A stretch of 64,000 nucleotides of DNA from Roseiconus nitratireducens (GCF_008629675.1 NZ_VWOX01000005.1:51001-115000), one strand, 5' to 3'. Numbered from the stretch's first letter, positions 18,057-27,910 are shown. Numbers and translations: made by a program. Notes: generated from the letters alone by a model not told the origin.

Positions 18057-18839
18057 ATGTTCCGAGCCTTCCGAACCTGCAACTGTTTGCATTCTCGCAC
18101 CCGGCTTCGTGCGAGCGTCATCTGGTTCCTTGCTGCGGCTGCCGTCACATGGTCGGTGGTTGGGGGCAAAGCCGCGGCGGACGACACGGAAATCACGCGG
18201 CCCACGCGCAGCATGCAACTGGAACGGGCAGGCGATCAAGAGCCGAAGATCAAGGACCCGCCGTACACGCCCAAATCGACGCGAGAACTGGCTCGGGAAC
18301 TCACGCCGATGCAGTTCAAAGTAACTCAAAAAGAGGAAACGGAACCGGCCTTTCGCAACGAGTACTGGGACAACAAGAAGGATGGCGTGTACCGCTGCAT
18401 CGTCTGTGGCCAGGCGTTGTTTTCCAGCGACACCAAGTACAAATCGGGAACCGGCTGGCCCAGCTTTTACGACCCGATCGAAAAACAAAAGGTGGGCTTC
18501 AAGACCGACAACTACCTGTTCTACACGCGGATCGAAGTGCACTGCAGCCGTTGCAACGCTCACCTGGGTCACGTCTTTGACGACGGACCACGCGACAAGA
18601 CCGGCAAACGTTATTGCATGAACAGCGCAGCCCTGAAGTTCGAGCCGAAACCCGCTTCGAAGGCCGATGCACCGTCGACGGAAACAGAAGACGGTACGAC
18701 CGACACCGGAGAACAGTCTGCGGACGAGCAGGCCGGCAGCGAGCAGGCCGAGGACGACCAAACGGCTGGGCAATCAGCCACTGTCGAAGACGTTGCCGCG
18801 CGACGTTCCTCCGCTCCGTCGCAGCGCGTTGATTTTTAG
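18057..18839 (+). CDS. msrB: Exported peptide-methionine (R)-S-oxide reductase
   Basis: The ATG at 18057 is chosen because GGAG lies six bases upstream; the product is 260 residues. An N-terminal hydrophobic segment (VIWFLAAAAVTWSVVGG) indicates export. The MsrB domain follows: FRNEYWDNKKDGVYRCIVCG with the first zinc CxxC, KSGTGWPSF, VHCSRCNAHLGHVFDDGP with the second CxxC, and RYCMNS with the catalytic Cys187. It repairs methionine-R-sulfoxide in oxidised proteins. Residues about 200-260 form an acidic Glu/Asp/Thr-rich tail not found in ordinary MsrB. Its role would be protection of envelope proteins. Confidence 0.92.
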   Translation: MFRAFRTCNCLHSRTRLRASVIWFLAAAAVTWSVVGGKAAADDTEITRPTRSMQLERAGDQEPKIKDPPYTPKSTRELARELTPMQFKVTQKEETEPAFRNEYWDNKKDGVYRCIVCGQALFSSDTKYKSGTGWPSFYDPIEKQKVGFKTDNYLFYTRIEVHCSRCNAHLGHVFDDGPRDKTGKRYCMNSAALKFEPKPASKADAPSTETEDGTTDTGEQSADEQAGSEQAEDDQTAGQSATVEDVAARRSSAPSQRVDF

Positions 18840-19112
18840 GCCGGGCGTGCCGGGGATGTCGCCGTCGACGCCGCGCAATCAACCGCAAGGTTCACAGTGT
18901 AAGAAGCGACGACCGTGGTTCCATGGTCACCGGCCGACCACGACGGCTCGACAGTAACGATTCTGCGTTCTGTATCCATTTGTCCGGTTCGGACAGTCGC
19001 ACCCATTTTTTGCGTGGTGCGGAACCTCTCGCATTTCGTGTCGATCCGCTCTCGGACGGACGAACCAAACTAACGGATTGGTTTCGATTTGTTTGTTAAC
19101 GCGGAGCTCGCG

Positions 19113-19994
19113 ATGAAGACGTCTTTCCGACCTCACGTCCGCCATTTGATGACTGCCGAAAGTCGCACGACGATGAGACTGCTGCGACGGGCCCTGGTCG
19201 CCCTGGCAGCCTCTGGCATTTTAACGTCGGCCACCGCGGTGCGCGCGGAGACCGGTCCGCCGACGCAGCAGGACTCCCAGCCGAGCGCTTCGGATCGGCC
19301 AATGAGCCTGGCGACCTTGTTTCAAATTGATGACGAGATCGGGATCGCGGAAAAGAATCAGGCAGGCGGCAAAGACGAATCCGATTCGACGGGGCAGAAA
19401 GCCACGGAACGCGATGCAATCGACGTCCTTACTGATCCGCCCATGGTTGGCAATGAAGACCTGAACGTGGAGGAGAAAACGCTGGAGAACACCTCGCTGT
19501 TTTCCGGCCGACAAACCAAATACGTCGACGGCCAGTTTTCGCTGCCTCCGATCGAAGCTTTGACGACCAACACCGACGACATCGGTGACGGCAAACTGCC
19601 CGCCGGATTCCGCGAGGGCGAGCAAGCCCCGGTGATGTCGCTGCCCGAGTCAGGCATGGACCGCGACGTGGCCTGGCAGTGGCATCTTCGACCGTGGGCG
19701 GCTTCCAACATGTTCACGCACCCGTTGTACTTTGAAGACCGGATGCTGGAGCGTCATGGCCACCAGCGATTCCCGCACCTGCAACCGGCAATCAGCGGCG
19801 GCCGATTTCTGGCAAGTACGTTCATGCTGCCTTACCTGAGCACGATCAATCCGCCCTGCGAATGCCAATACACGTTGGGTTACTTCCGTACCGGGAATTG
19901 CGTTCCGGCGTTCAAGCAACGGCCGCCTTACAAACGCAGTGCCGCAGCGGCTCAAGCGGCAGCCGTGGTCGGAGCGGTTGCCGCTCTCCCGTGA
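19113..19994 (+). CDS. Secreted protein of unknown function
   Basis: The start at 19113 has GGAG a few bases upstream and gives 293 residues. The N-terminus has a long basic region before the hydrophobic core (ALVALAASGILTSATAVRA), as in planctomycete signal peptides. The mature part is acidic and Ser/Thr-rich at first, then has a compact segment with many Trp, His and Pro residues (DVAWQWHLRPWAASNMFTHP). A CECQ cluster and a C-terminal Ala-rich helix follow. The block around LYFEDRMLERHGH, with LGYFRTGNCVPA near the end, looks conserved in style, but I cannot place it in a family. Direct neighbours do not suggest a function. Confidence 0.65.
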   Translation: MKTSFRPHVRHLMTAESRTTMRLLRRALVALAASGILTSATAVRAETGPPTQQDSQPSASDRPMSLATLFQIDDEIGIAEKNQAGGKDESDSTGQKATERDAIDVLTDPPMVGNEDLNVEEKTLENTSLFSGRQTKYVDGQFSLPPIEALTTNTDDIGDGKLPAGFREGEQAPVMSLPESGMDRDVAWQWHLRPWAASNMFTHPLYFEDRMLERHGHQRFPHLQPAISGGRFLASTFMLPYLSTINPPCECQYTLGYFRTGNCVPAFKQRPPYKRSAAAAQAAAVVGAVAALP

Positions 19995-20008
19995 TGCCGA
20001 GGGGCGCC

Positions 20009-20063
20009 CACGCGGGGCTCGAATGATCACGCGGGGCTCGAATGATCGCCGCGAAGCCCCGCG
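20009..20063 (+). repeat. 19-bp tandem duplication with hairpin
   Basis: The unit CACGCGGGGCTCGAATGAT occurs twice without a gap (20009-20027 and 20028-20046). The second copy pairs with AGCCCCGCG at 20055-20063 to form a 9-bp stem (CGCGGGGCT / AGCCCCGCG). It lies just after the stop at 19994 and could act as a weak terminator, though no T tract follows. Confidence 0.6.
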
Positions 20064-20159
20064 TTTGATCGGGCAAAACAGACGGGGGGACTACCGGTGC
20101 GAGGACAGGCTGGGTAAAACGAAAGGCGTCCGAATCCCACTCCAATTGTTCGCATCGTC

Positions 20160-20702
20160 ATGATCTATTTGCTGACGCTCGCGGTCGTCTTGACCCGCTT
20201 TCTGCCGCATCCGCCCAATTTCGCCTGCCTGGGAGCTCTTGGGCTGTTTGCGGGCTGCTACTTTGCGGGGCGGCGCGCCCTGCTGGTGCCGGCTGCCGCA
20301 CTGCTGATCAGCGACATCATTGGACACGCGGCCGGCATTCCCGGCATGGGCTTTTACAATCCCATGGTGCTTGCAGCGACCTACTTGGGTGTCACCCTGG
20401 CGGTGCCGCTGGGGCGAAAACTGCAACAGGGAAGCCTGTGGGTGAAGTTGCCGTTGGCCAGCGTGGCCGCGTCAACGATCTTTTTCATCGTCAGCAATTT
20501 TGGCGTCTGGTTGGGGCCCTGGTACCCGGCAACGACGGGCGGACTGGTCGCCTGTTTCACCAATGCGATTCCGTTCTACGGCTACACGCTCGCTGGCGAT
20601 CTGTTGTTCAGCGGCGTGATGTTTGGAGCTTTCGAGCTTTCGCGACGCCGTTTCGCTCTGGCCAGCCCCGCACTGCAAAGCGTCCGCGTCGCAAGTCGTT
20701 GA
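20160..20702 (+). CDS. DUF6580-type integral membrane protein, putative small-molecule uptake
   Basis: The 180-residue protein has five or six membrane helices and the characteristic order RFLPHPPNFACLGALGLFAGCYF, then LLISDIIGHAAG, YLGVTLAV, and the final FYGYTLAGDLLFSGVMFG. This matches what I recall of DUF6580, a family related to the substrate-binding (S) components of ECF vitamin transporters. Those proteins bind a vitamin or precursor in the membrane, but no ECF ATPase or T component is next to it, and I see no cobalamin- or thiamin-type riboswitch in the 165 bases upstream. The substrate therefore remains open. It converges on the enolase-superfamily gene, 55 bases away. Confidence 0.75.
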   Translation: MIYLLTLAVVLTRFLPHPPNFACLGALGLFAGCYFAGRRALLVPAAALLISDIIGHAAGIPGMGFYNPMVLAATYLGVTLAVPLGRKLQQGSLWVKLPLASVAASTIFFIVSNFGVWLGPWYPATTGGLVACFTNAIPFYGYTLAGDLLFSGVMFGAFELSRRRFALASPALQSVRVASR

Positions 20703-20757
20703 TCCGACGGTGGCGCGAGCGAACACGGTTCCGCTCCGCGCCGTACGCCACGGTCTG

Positions 20758-22116
20758 TCATTGAAGCGAATTCGCGGCGGGGTCGTCACCGTATCCCAAG
20801 CCGGGCCCCGCCAGCTTGGCGGTTGGGACCGATCCGTTGCGGACTTCGAAGAATTCGCCGAATCGGTCCATCCATCGTTGGTTGCCGGCCGGTGAATATT
20901 GCCGACCGTTGCTCTCGATCGCCGCGACCCCGGGGATATGGGCCGCGAGTGAAGCGCTGTGCAGCAGGGAAGCGCCCACGCAGGTCAGGTCTTGGACGCA
21001 CAAATACAGATTCTTGTGCCGCGCGACCGCGCCCAACAAAAGTGCGTCAGCATGCCCCTTGCAGGCCTTGAGCGCGATGCCGCTGTACCCCTGCTCCACC
21101 GCCGTTCGCAGGCTTTTCAAACCCACCAGTGATTCATCGATCACGACCGGACGGCGCTCGGCGGCTCGAAACATGGTTGCTTGCCCCGGCCGTTCTAAAT
21201 CACGGTGGGTCGGTTGCTCGATGTAGCGCACGAACCGCAACGCGTCAGGCGATTCGCGTTGCAGACGGTCCAACAGCGCCAGCACGTATTCCTCGTCCTC
21301 ACATCGCTCATTGAAATCCAACGAAAAGGACCACTCGCCTTGGCGTTCCCCCGTGGCGACCGCATTGATCCGGCTGACACGCTGACAATCCCAATCCAAG
21401 TCGGCTCCATCCAGTTTGATTTTCAGGTGAGTCAGTCCGTTGCGTCGGATCCATTGCCCCAAGGTTTCGGGCAACCCGTCCTGCACCGGCTGGACCACGT
21501 CTTCATCGGCCAACGGATCGAGCGCGCCGACCAGGTGGTACAGCGGCAGCGAAGCACAGGGCGTGGCAGAAATGAAGTCGGAAAGGTGCAGGCCGGCGAA
21601 CTCCGAATCCAAGTAAACCGACAAGTCGTTGGACAAGTGCTCGCGGCTTAGCAACGCGTAACTGCTCCGACCGGCGGCTTTGCCGTGGGCATCGAACAGC
21701 GCTGCCTCCAGCGGCGAAATGGCCAGCAAGGTTGCCAGCTCCGGAATCGACTCGCCAAGTTCCAACTCTTCCGCCAAATCGGCGGCGATCGAAAACCGGT
21801 GTTCCGACAGGCGATGGCAGATGTCCAGCGGATGGCCGGTCTGGTCACCGTCGCAAAACGCGTTTGCCAGACGTCGCGACAATTCCAATACCGCCTCCAA
21901 TCGTCGCTGATCATCCAATTGCTTCGACGGCCAGGCCCAGGCGACCCCCATGGTCATCGACCCCAGCCCCCTCGCATGGCCGGCTTTGGTGTGGGCATCG
22001 CAGTCGGCGGACAACACCGTCACATCCTTGACCACCCTCCCGCCAAACTTCATGGGCGTACGGTAGTCGTAGGTTTCCGTGCGGAGATGGAGCGAAAATC
22101 GCTGGAAATCGGTCAT
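20758..22116 (-). CDS. Enolase-superfamily enzyme (mandelate racemase/muconate-lactonizing type)
   Basis: The product is 452 residues from the ATG at 22116. The barrel shows HLKIKLDG, with the catalytic KxK lysine, then metal ligands in order: SLDFNE, YIEQP and VVIDESLVG. GIALKACKG on the opposite side carries a lysine suitable as second acid/base. These are the marks of the muconate-lactonizing or dipeptide-epimerase branch. The reaction begins with proton removal alpha to a carboxylate. The product may be a racemase, dehydratase or cycloisomerase; the N-terminal capping region that fixes substrate specificity gives no clear match. It is unlinked to obvious pathway genes. Confidence 0.8.
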   Translation of the reverse strand: MTDFQRFSLHLRTETYDYRTPMKFGGRVVKDVTVLSADCDAHTKAGHARGLGSMTMGVAWAWPSKQLDDQRRLEAVLELSRRLANAFCDGDQTGHPLDICHRLSEHRFSIAADLAEELELGESIPELATLLAISPLEAALFDAHGKAAGRSSYALLSREHLSNDLSVYLDSEFAGLHLSDFISATPCASLPLYHLVGALDPLADEDVVQPVQDGLPETLGQWIRRNGLTHLKIKLDGADLDWDCQRVSRINAVATGERQGEWSFSLDFNERCEDEEYVLALLDRLQRESPDALRFVRYIEQPTHRDLERPGQATMFRAAERRPVVIDESLVGLKSLRTAVEQGYSGIALKACKGHADALLLGAVARHKNLYLCVQDLTCVGASLLHSASLAAHIPGVAAIESNGRQYSPAGNQRWMDRFGEFFEVRNGSVPTAKLAGPGLGYGDDPAANSLQ

Positions 22117-22784
22117 GGCGGACAAGGGGCATCCGAACAGATTCAAGGTTGGGGCCAGACAATCCGCTGGGCGGTACGAAAGGACTGCCCAGCGGGAGCG
22201 ACAGTCTAGGCTGTGCATGAAAGCGCAGGTAACCCCGTAGCTGCCATCGCGATTGCGGCGGAAAACCGGGCTCTGTCCAGCTCTCTCACGCGATCGGCCC
22301 TGGATCCACCGCGGAACCGGATGACGGGTTGCCGCCGTTCCTGACGGGTGCGAAAGGCCCGAATCGAACGATTCTGACGATCCAAATGCTTTTAATCGAA
22401 TTCAGAATCCCAATCGGGAACTTGCCTGCAGCGAAAACGTCCTAGAAGACACGATTCGTTGACACTGTATCGGCCCCGAGTAGAATCGCGAACATTCCTT
22501 ATCCAATCAACCTAAGCTTCGCATTTTTCCCATCCTTCTGATTGGGCGACCGCTACGTATTTTGCAATGATCGGCGATTGATCTGTCCGATGCATAGAGA
22601 CGTACGGTTCCCCGACACGGCTGTTTTTCTGGTGAACGCACCCGATGTCCTGAAAGCTAGGGTGATTTGAACGACAGCTCAGCGCTGCGGAATTACACTT
22701 TCCGCAGCATTATCCCGCACGAACGACCCGCGAAACCGCCCGCTTTTCAGGCCTGAGAGCAGGCACGTTTGGTAGAGACCCTCG
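22117..22784. other. Long upstream region of the giant surface protein gene
   Basis: This 668-base region holds no gene I can recognise. A strong promoter candidate lies at 22459-22486, leaving a leader of about 290 bases before the ATG at 22785. Confidence 0.5.
22459..22486 (+). promoter_or_regulatory. Sigma-70-like promoter of the giant surface protein gene
   Basis: A perfect -35 TTGACA (22459-22464) is separated by 16 bases from the -10 TAGAAT (22481-22486), one change from consensus. Transcription would start near 22493, leaving an untranslated leader of roughly 290 bases. Confidence 0.5.
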
Positions 22785-25700
22785 ATGACCCAACGAACAG
22801 ACATGGAATCCCTGGATCGCCGCGCCTCTTCCGGAAAGGTGGGCAACACGCACGATTCCGCCCGATCGCGTTCTCGGCAATCTGCCCGGAACAAGGCGCT
22901 GGGGCGGCGGCGACGTCGTCGACTGCTGATGGAAGGACTGGAGACGCGGCAGCTGTTGGCGGCGGAAACGGGATTCGTCGATCCGGGTCTGTTTCCTGCG
23001 GTTCAACCGAGAAACATCGGTGCCGTCCAGTCATTCAAGCTCAACGAAGGCGAATTGGGCGGTCAGTTCGGATCGAATGATTCGTTGCTCTCCGCGGATT
23101 TCTTGCCGCTGGGGACTGGGGCGGGACAGCAAGACACCATCGATGTCACCGGTAGCATGGGCTTCGTTTCCACGCCGCAAGGTAACATCGTCACGGATGT
23201 CGATACGTACGCCTTCGACCTGCGGGCCGGCGACATCCTGGACGTCAGCGTGATCGGCGCTGGTGCCAACCTGACGGTCTTCTATGAAAACGGCCGGATC
23301 TGGTGGGGCACCGACACCAACACCGCCATCTCGACCTATTCCGACGGGTCGCCCTTGATGACCGTCGGAAATGCGGTCGGCGCCCAGGTCGTGCCGGAGG
23401 ACGGTCGCTACTACGTCAACTTGGCGCCCTCGTTCACCAACGCAAACTACACGTTGGGACTGCGAGCCTATCGGCCGGTGATGGAGAAGGCACCGATCGG
23501 CGCCAAGCAGATTTTGTACTTGGACTTTGACGGCGGCACCTATCCCTCGTCGGATTTCTTCCCCAGTGTGGTTCTGCCGTTCGGCCAGGTTCGGCTATTG
23601 GGATTGCCCGACAGCCTGGATGTGTTGGGCTTCACCAATCCGTTGCCGGGTGATGCCGACGCGATCATCGACGCAACGGTTGAAAAGGTGAAGCAAGAGT
23701 TCGCGACGCTGGGCATCAATGGATTCAACGGCGACTTCGATTCGTCGGGGATTCCTGGTGAATACGGCATCACGATTTTGAACAGCCGGGACCACGCCGA
23801 CCCCGGAGACCAGAATGGTCTGGTGACGCGAGTGGTGATCGGCAGCGAAGTGACGCAGGGACTGACCGATTTTGGGTTGGCGCAAAACATCGACGTGGGG
23901 AACTTTCGCCCCTATGAAAAGGTCCTGGTGACCCTGGAAGCGCACGCCGCTCTCGCGGCCACCTATCCGCGAGCCCCCTCGGCTTCGCTGGTCGATGCCG
24001 TCGCGCAACAACTTGCCGGGACGATCACTCACGAAGCCGGTCACTCCTTCGGGATCTACCACACCGACGGCACCAACTTCGTCGAAAACATCATGGACGA
24101 AGGCAGTGCCAGCCTGGATGACTACCTGCAAGGCATTGGTCCGGACGGAGTATTCGGGACCGCCGATGACATCATCCCGATGTTCAACGACGATCGGTTT
24201 GCCGCCTCCGAAGGCTTGTTCTTTGGTGTCGAGCGTGTTCCGGCTTCACTGTCCTATGCCCTTTCGACCGGAACGGTCGGCACCACGATCAGCGGACGAG
24301 TTTTCGCGGACAACAACCGTGACGCGAAGTTTGGCGGCGACGCGGGGCTGGCGGGCGTGACCGTGTACGCCGATGCGAACAACAACGGCCTGCTGGATCC
24401 GACCGACCCGCAGGACGTCACCGACGCCAACGGCAACTACACGTTGGCCGTCGCCGGCGGCACTTGCAACGTGATCGCGATCACTCCGGATCAATACGCT
24501 CCCACGACCCAGACCGTGATTTCAACGTCGGGCGGAGCTTCCGGAGTTAACTTCGGTTTCGTTCAGGTCATTCCGGATGTAACCGGAACCAAGTTTGCCG
24601 ACACCAACGGAAACGGATTCTTCGACGAAGGCGAATCGGGCATCGAAGGATTCTACATCTATCTGGATTTGGACGGAGACGACCGGCCGGACTTGGGCGA
24701 GCCATCGGACCGGACCGACGCCAACGGACGCTACTCCATCAACTTCCCGGGCCCAGGCACTTACACCATTCGCGAAGTCGTCCCGCCGGGCTACATCCAG
24801 ACGTTCCCGACCAACGGCGAACACGTGGTGACCTACAACGGCATCGCATTGGCCGACAATTACAACTTTGGGAACTTGCCGTCGCGTGACTACGGCGATG
24901 CTCCGGATACCTACCGCACCTCAGTGGCAGCCAACGGCCCCAGTCACGGGATCAGCACCGGCTTCGGACTCGGTGCGACGGTCGACCGCGAAACCAACGG
25001 CTTCCCCAGCGACGATGCTCTCGGGGATGACAACAACAACATCGACGACGAAGACGGCGTGCAATTGCTCTCCCCGCTTGGTCCCGGCGGCACCGCGACG
25101 GTGCAGGTCACCACGCGGAACAACACCAACACTCCGGGATTCCTGCAGGGCTGGATCGATTTCGATGCCAGCGGCACCTTTGAATCCGACGAACGCGTTT
25201 TCACCAACGTCGAATTGGCGGCCGGGACATCGACGCTTAGCGTCGACGTTCCCAACAACGCGGTGGTGGGATCGACCTTCGCACGATTCCGTTACAGCGC
25301 CACGCAAAACCTGGGTGTTGGCGGAGAAGCCGACCTGGGTGAGGTCGAGGATTACCAGTTCGACATCCTGGAAGCCGCAGCGGTAGCCAACGATGACGAG
25401 TTCACCGTTTCTCGAAACTCGCTGTCCAACCAACTGGATGTCTTGGCCAACGATTTCGAAAGCAGCGTCACCCAGTTGACGATCGTCGGGCGGAACGTTG
25501 CCGGAACGGCCGGAACGGTCGTGATCGCTCAGGATGGTCGCAGCATCTTCTACACGCCTCCGAACGGTTTCACCGGTCGCGACGTGTTCCAGTACACCGT
25601 CGAAGACCAATTGGGCAACCGATACACCGCGACGGTCACGGTCAACGTCAACTTCCAATCGACGGTCCCGATCGCCGTGGACGACACCTTCGAGGTGCCA

Positions 25701-27815
25701 CAGGGTTCGGCCAACCGTGCCCTGAACGTTCTGGACAATGACGTCCCGAGCATCTTTGGCGGCCTGTCGATCACCAGCGTCAGTGCCGGCGACCAGGGCG
25801 GACAGGTTTCGATCGAGGGTGGCGGACAAACGATCCGGTACACGCCCCAACCGGGCTTCGCCGGAACCGAACAGTTCACCTACAGCATTCAAGACGCCAA
25901 CGGCAGCACCAGCCAGGCGGAAGTCACCGTCAACACGCTGCCGGGCGCACGCAACGACGACCTGATCGATTTCACGATCGGCATCTACGACGTGGTCAAC
26001 AACCAGCCGATCAGCAACGTTCAAGTCGGCCAACCGTTCAACGTCCGCGTCTTTGTCGAGGAATTGAACAACCCGAACTTCAGCCCCGAGGGCGTGGCTT
26101 CGGCCTTCCTGGACCTGCTGTACACCGACGAATTGGTTTCCACACGTGACACCAATCCGGACGACGCCTTCGGATTCGACATCACCTTCGGCCCCAACTT
26201 CCAGGGCGGCGGTTTCAAACTGGGTGACGCTACGATCCCCGGTCTGATCAATGACGTCGGTGCGGTCCAACCGATTCCGTCGGACGGCAACTTGATCGAG
26301 CACAGTGACCCGGCGGAACTGTTTACGATCACCATGACCGCGGTTTCTCCGGGTGTCGCGGTGTTTGCATCGGATCCGGCCGATGATCCGGTGGCCGAAA
26401 CCATTTTGGTCGGCGAAGACGTCGCATTGACGGTTGCCCAGCAACGCCTGGGGCGAACCGAACTGACCATCTTCCCCGCCAGCGACAACTTTTCCAGCGC
26501 GATTGACGATTCCTTCCCGTCGGGCACCGATTCGGACGGACGCGTCATCACCGCCGGCAACGCGCCGAACCGGTTGGACGTGCTGGCCAATGACAACCTT
26601 GGCCCGACCGGCCAGATCCGAGAGTTCGGGATCGCGACCCAGGCCGGCCGTGGAACGGTGTTGATCAATGACAACAACACCCCGGACAATCTGAACGACG
26701 ACTACGTCGAGTACTACGCGGACGTCAACGCCAACGGCTTTGACACCTTCACCTACCTGATCGTCACCGACGACGGCGTCCGCAGCACCGCGGAAGTATC
26801 GCTGGCACTGGGCAACGCGTCCCAGGACGACCTGGTGGAGATCAGCTTCGATCTGGTGGACCAACTTGGCAATCCGATCAGTTCGGTACGGTCCGGTGAC
26901 ACCTTCGGTGTGCAAGTCTTGGTGGAAGACCTGCGGCCCGAATTGCAGGGCAACACCTACGTCTTCGCCGCCTACCTGGACATGCTGTACGACAGCGGCT
27001 TGATCAGCCCGGCTTCCGTCCCGCCCGGCGGCCGATTTGACTTCGACGTGGATTTCGATTCCGACTTTGATACCAGCTCCGGTGTCGGCACCGCCGCCCG
27101 TGACGGCATCATCGACGAATTCGGAACCCTGTTGCGTCAGACCGTTGCCGAAAGCGGCAGCGTGATCGAACCGAACCTGATGGCCACGGTGTACTTCGTT
27201 GCCGGACAGGTGCTGACGCCGACGTCCACCCGCATCGTCGGTGACCCCGCGGACGCCTCGCCGTTCCAGGACACGCTGCTGTTTGACCGCGATGACCCGG
27301 TCGAAGTTTCGCAGATCCGATACGACTCGTTGAACATCACCATCAATCCGGCCGGTCCGCAACAAAACACGGCTCTGCCGGAAGACGTCAACAACGACGG
27401 CAACGTGACACCGTCGGACGCCCTGAGCGTGATCAATGCGATCGCTCGCGGTGGTGAGGGTGAACTCAGCTTCCGAGGTCTATACACCGACGTCAACGGT
27501 GACCAGGTGACCTCGGCCGTCGATGCCCTGCGTGTGATCAACCGACTCGCTCGCGACGCCGAACTGTCACTGGCCGGCGAAGGCGAATCGGTCGTCAGCG
27601 ACCAACTGGAAGTTGCTTCGATCGCGGTTGATGATTCGGCACCGCTGGACGAAGCTCTGGCGGATCTGAGCGGCCCCGGCAAGCTGGTTACCGTCGATAG
27701 CAGCGGAAGCAGCGATTCGCCGGAGAGCACGCAACTGCTGGACTTCAATGCCGGTAGCGACGAAGACGAAGCCCTGCTCAGCCTTCTGGCCGACGACCAG
27801 TCGCAATTGGCGTAG
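22785..27815 (+). CDS. Giant modular surface protein: LEPR-XLL export region, metzincin-like protease, SdrD-B, GEVED, cohesin-like and dockerin modules
   Basis: The product has 1676 residues. A basic N-terminus carries MEGLETRQLLAAE at residue 49, the LEPR-XLL-type motif of planctomycete exported giants. A zinc-protease motif HEAGHSFGIYH at residues 416-426 is followed by NIMDEG as a likely Met-turn, as in metzincins. Then come SdrD-B-like domains (about 500-560 and 600-670), a GEVED domain (about 700-862; DYGDAPDTY, GEVEDYQFDI) and tandem Ig-like units with VLANDF/VLDNDV. Two cohesin-like beta-sandwiches (about 1058-1235 and 1349-1520) flank a further VLAND unit. A type I dockerin (DVNNDGNVTPSDAL and DVNGDQVTSAVDAL, about 1529-1597) lies before an acidic tail. 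It is probably cell-surface associated. Confidence 0.88.
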   Translation: MTQRTDMESLDRRASSGKVGNTHDSARSRSRQSARNKALGRRRRRRLLMEGLETRQLLAAETGFVDPGLFPAVQPRNIGAVQSFKLNEGELGGQFGSNDSLLSADFLPLGTGAGQQDTIDVTGSMGFVSTPQGNIVTDVDTYAFDLRAGDILDVSVIGAGANLTVFYENGRIWWGTDTNTAISTYSDGSPLMTVGNAVGAQVVPEDGRYYVNLAPSFTNANYTLGLRAYRPVMEKAPIGAKQILYLDFDGGTYPSSDFFPSVVLPFGQVRLLGLPDSLDVLGFTNPLPGDADAIIDATVEKVKQEFATLGINGFNGDFDSSGIPGEYGITILNSRDHADPGDQNGLVTRVVIGSEVTQGLTDFGLAQNIDVGNFRPYEKVLVTLEAHAALAATYPRAPSASLVDAVAQQLAGTITHEAGHSFGIYHTDGTNFVENIMDEGSASLDDYLQGIGPDGVFGTADDIIPMFNDDRFAASEGLFFGVERVPASLSYALSTGTVGTTISGRVFADNNRDAKFGGDAGLAGVTVYADANNNGLLDPTDPQDVTDANGNYTLAVAGGTCNVIAITPDQYAPTTQTVISTSGGASGVNFGFVQVIPDVTGTKFADTNGNGFFDEGESGIEGFYIYLDLDGDDRPDLGEPSDRTDANGRYSINFPGPGTYTIREVVPPGYIQTFPTNGEHVVTYNGIALADNYNFGNLPSRDYGDAPDTYRTSVAANGPSHGISTGFGLGATVDRETNGFPSDDALGDDNNNIDDEDGVQLLSPLGPGGTATVQVTTRNNTNTPGFLQGWIDFDASGTFESDERVFTNVELAAGTSTLSVDVPNNAVVGSTFARFRYSATQNLGVGGEADLGEVEDYQFDILEAAAVANDDEFTVSRNSLSNQLDVLANDFESSVTQLTIVGRNVAGTAGTVVIAQDGRSIFYTPPNGFTGRDVFQYTVEDQLGNRYTATVTVNVNFQSTVPIAVDDTFEVPQGSANRALNVLDNDVPSIFGGLSITSVSAGDQGGQVSIEGGGQTIRYTPQPGFAGTEQFTYSIQDANGSTSQAEVTVNTLPGARNDDLIDFTIGIYDVVNNQPISNVQVGQPFNVRVFVEELNNPNFSPEGVASAFLDLLYTDELVSTRDTNPDDAFGFDITFGPNFQGGGFKLGDATIPGLINDVGAVQPIPSDGNLIEHSDPAELFTITMTAVSPGVAVFASDPADDPVAETILVGEDVALTVAQQRLGRTELTIFPASDNFSSAIDDSFPSGTDSDGRVITAGNAPNRLDVLANDNLGPTGQIREFGIATQAGRGTVLINDNNTPDNLNDDYVEYYADVNANGFDTFTYLIVTDDGVRSTAEVSLALGNASQDDLVEISFDLVDQLGNPISSVRSGDTFGVQVLVEDLRPELQGNTYVFAAYLDMLYDSGLISPASVPPGGRFDFDVDFDSDFDTSSGVGTAARDGIIDEFGTLLRQTVAESGSVIEPNLMATVYFVAGQVLTPTSTRIVGDPADASPFQDTLLFDRDDPVEVSQIRYDSLNITINPAGPQQNTALPEDVNNDGNVTPSDALSVINAIARGGEGELSFRGLYTDVNGDQVTSAVDALRVINRLARDAELSLAGEGESVVSDQLEVASIAVDDSAPLDEALADLSGPGKLVTVDSSGSSDSPESTQLLDFNAGSDEDEALLSLLADDQSQLA

Positions 27816-27826
27816 TGCCTGGTGGA

Positions 27827-27910
27827 ACACCGCCGTCTGGAAAAGGCCGGCGGTGTGGCCCATCTGGCAAGGTACCACGTGATCAGATCCCTCGTCAGGC
27901 ACAGCCTGAC
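27827..27910. terminator. Two hairpins between convergent genes
   Basis: A 9-bp stem ACACCGCCG / CGGCGGTGT (27827-27835 with 27848-27856) is followed by a 7-bp stem GTCAGGC / GCCTGAC with loop ACA (27894-27910). They fill the gap between the convergent genes ending at 27815 and 27928. Neither has a proper T tract, so the termination role is tentative. Confidence 0.35.

Noticed and set aside
20703..20757. Looked for a riboswitch or terminator near the DUF6580 gene
   Set aside because: The 55-base gap after the gene is too short and unstructured, and the region before the gene shows only the 19-bp duplication; no known riboswitch core was seen.
24921..27365. An 814-codon open frame on the minus strand under the giant surface protein gene
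   Set aside because: It is the antisense shadow of a GC-rich, strongly biased gene. Its product is repetitive Val/Asp/Gly/Arg sequence without domains, whereas the plus strand has clear modules.
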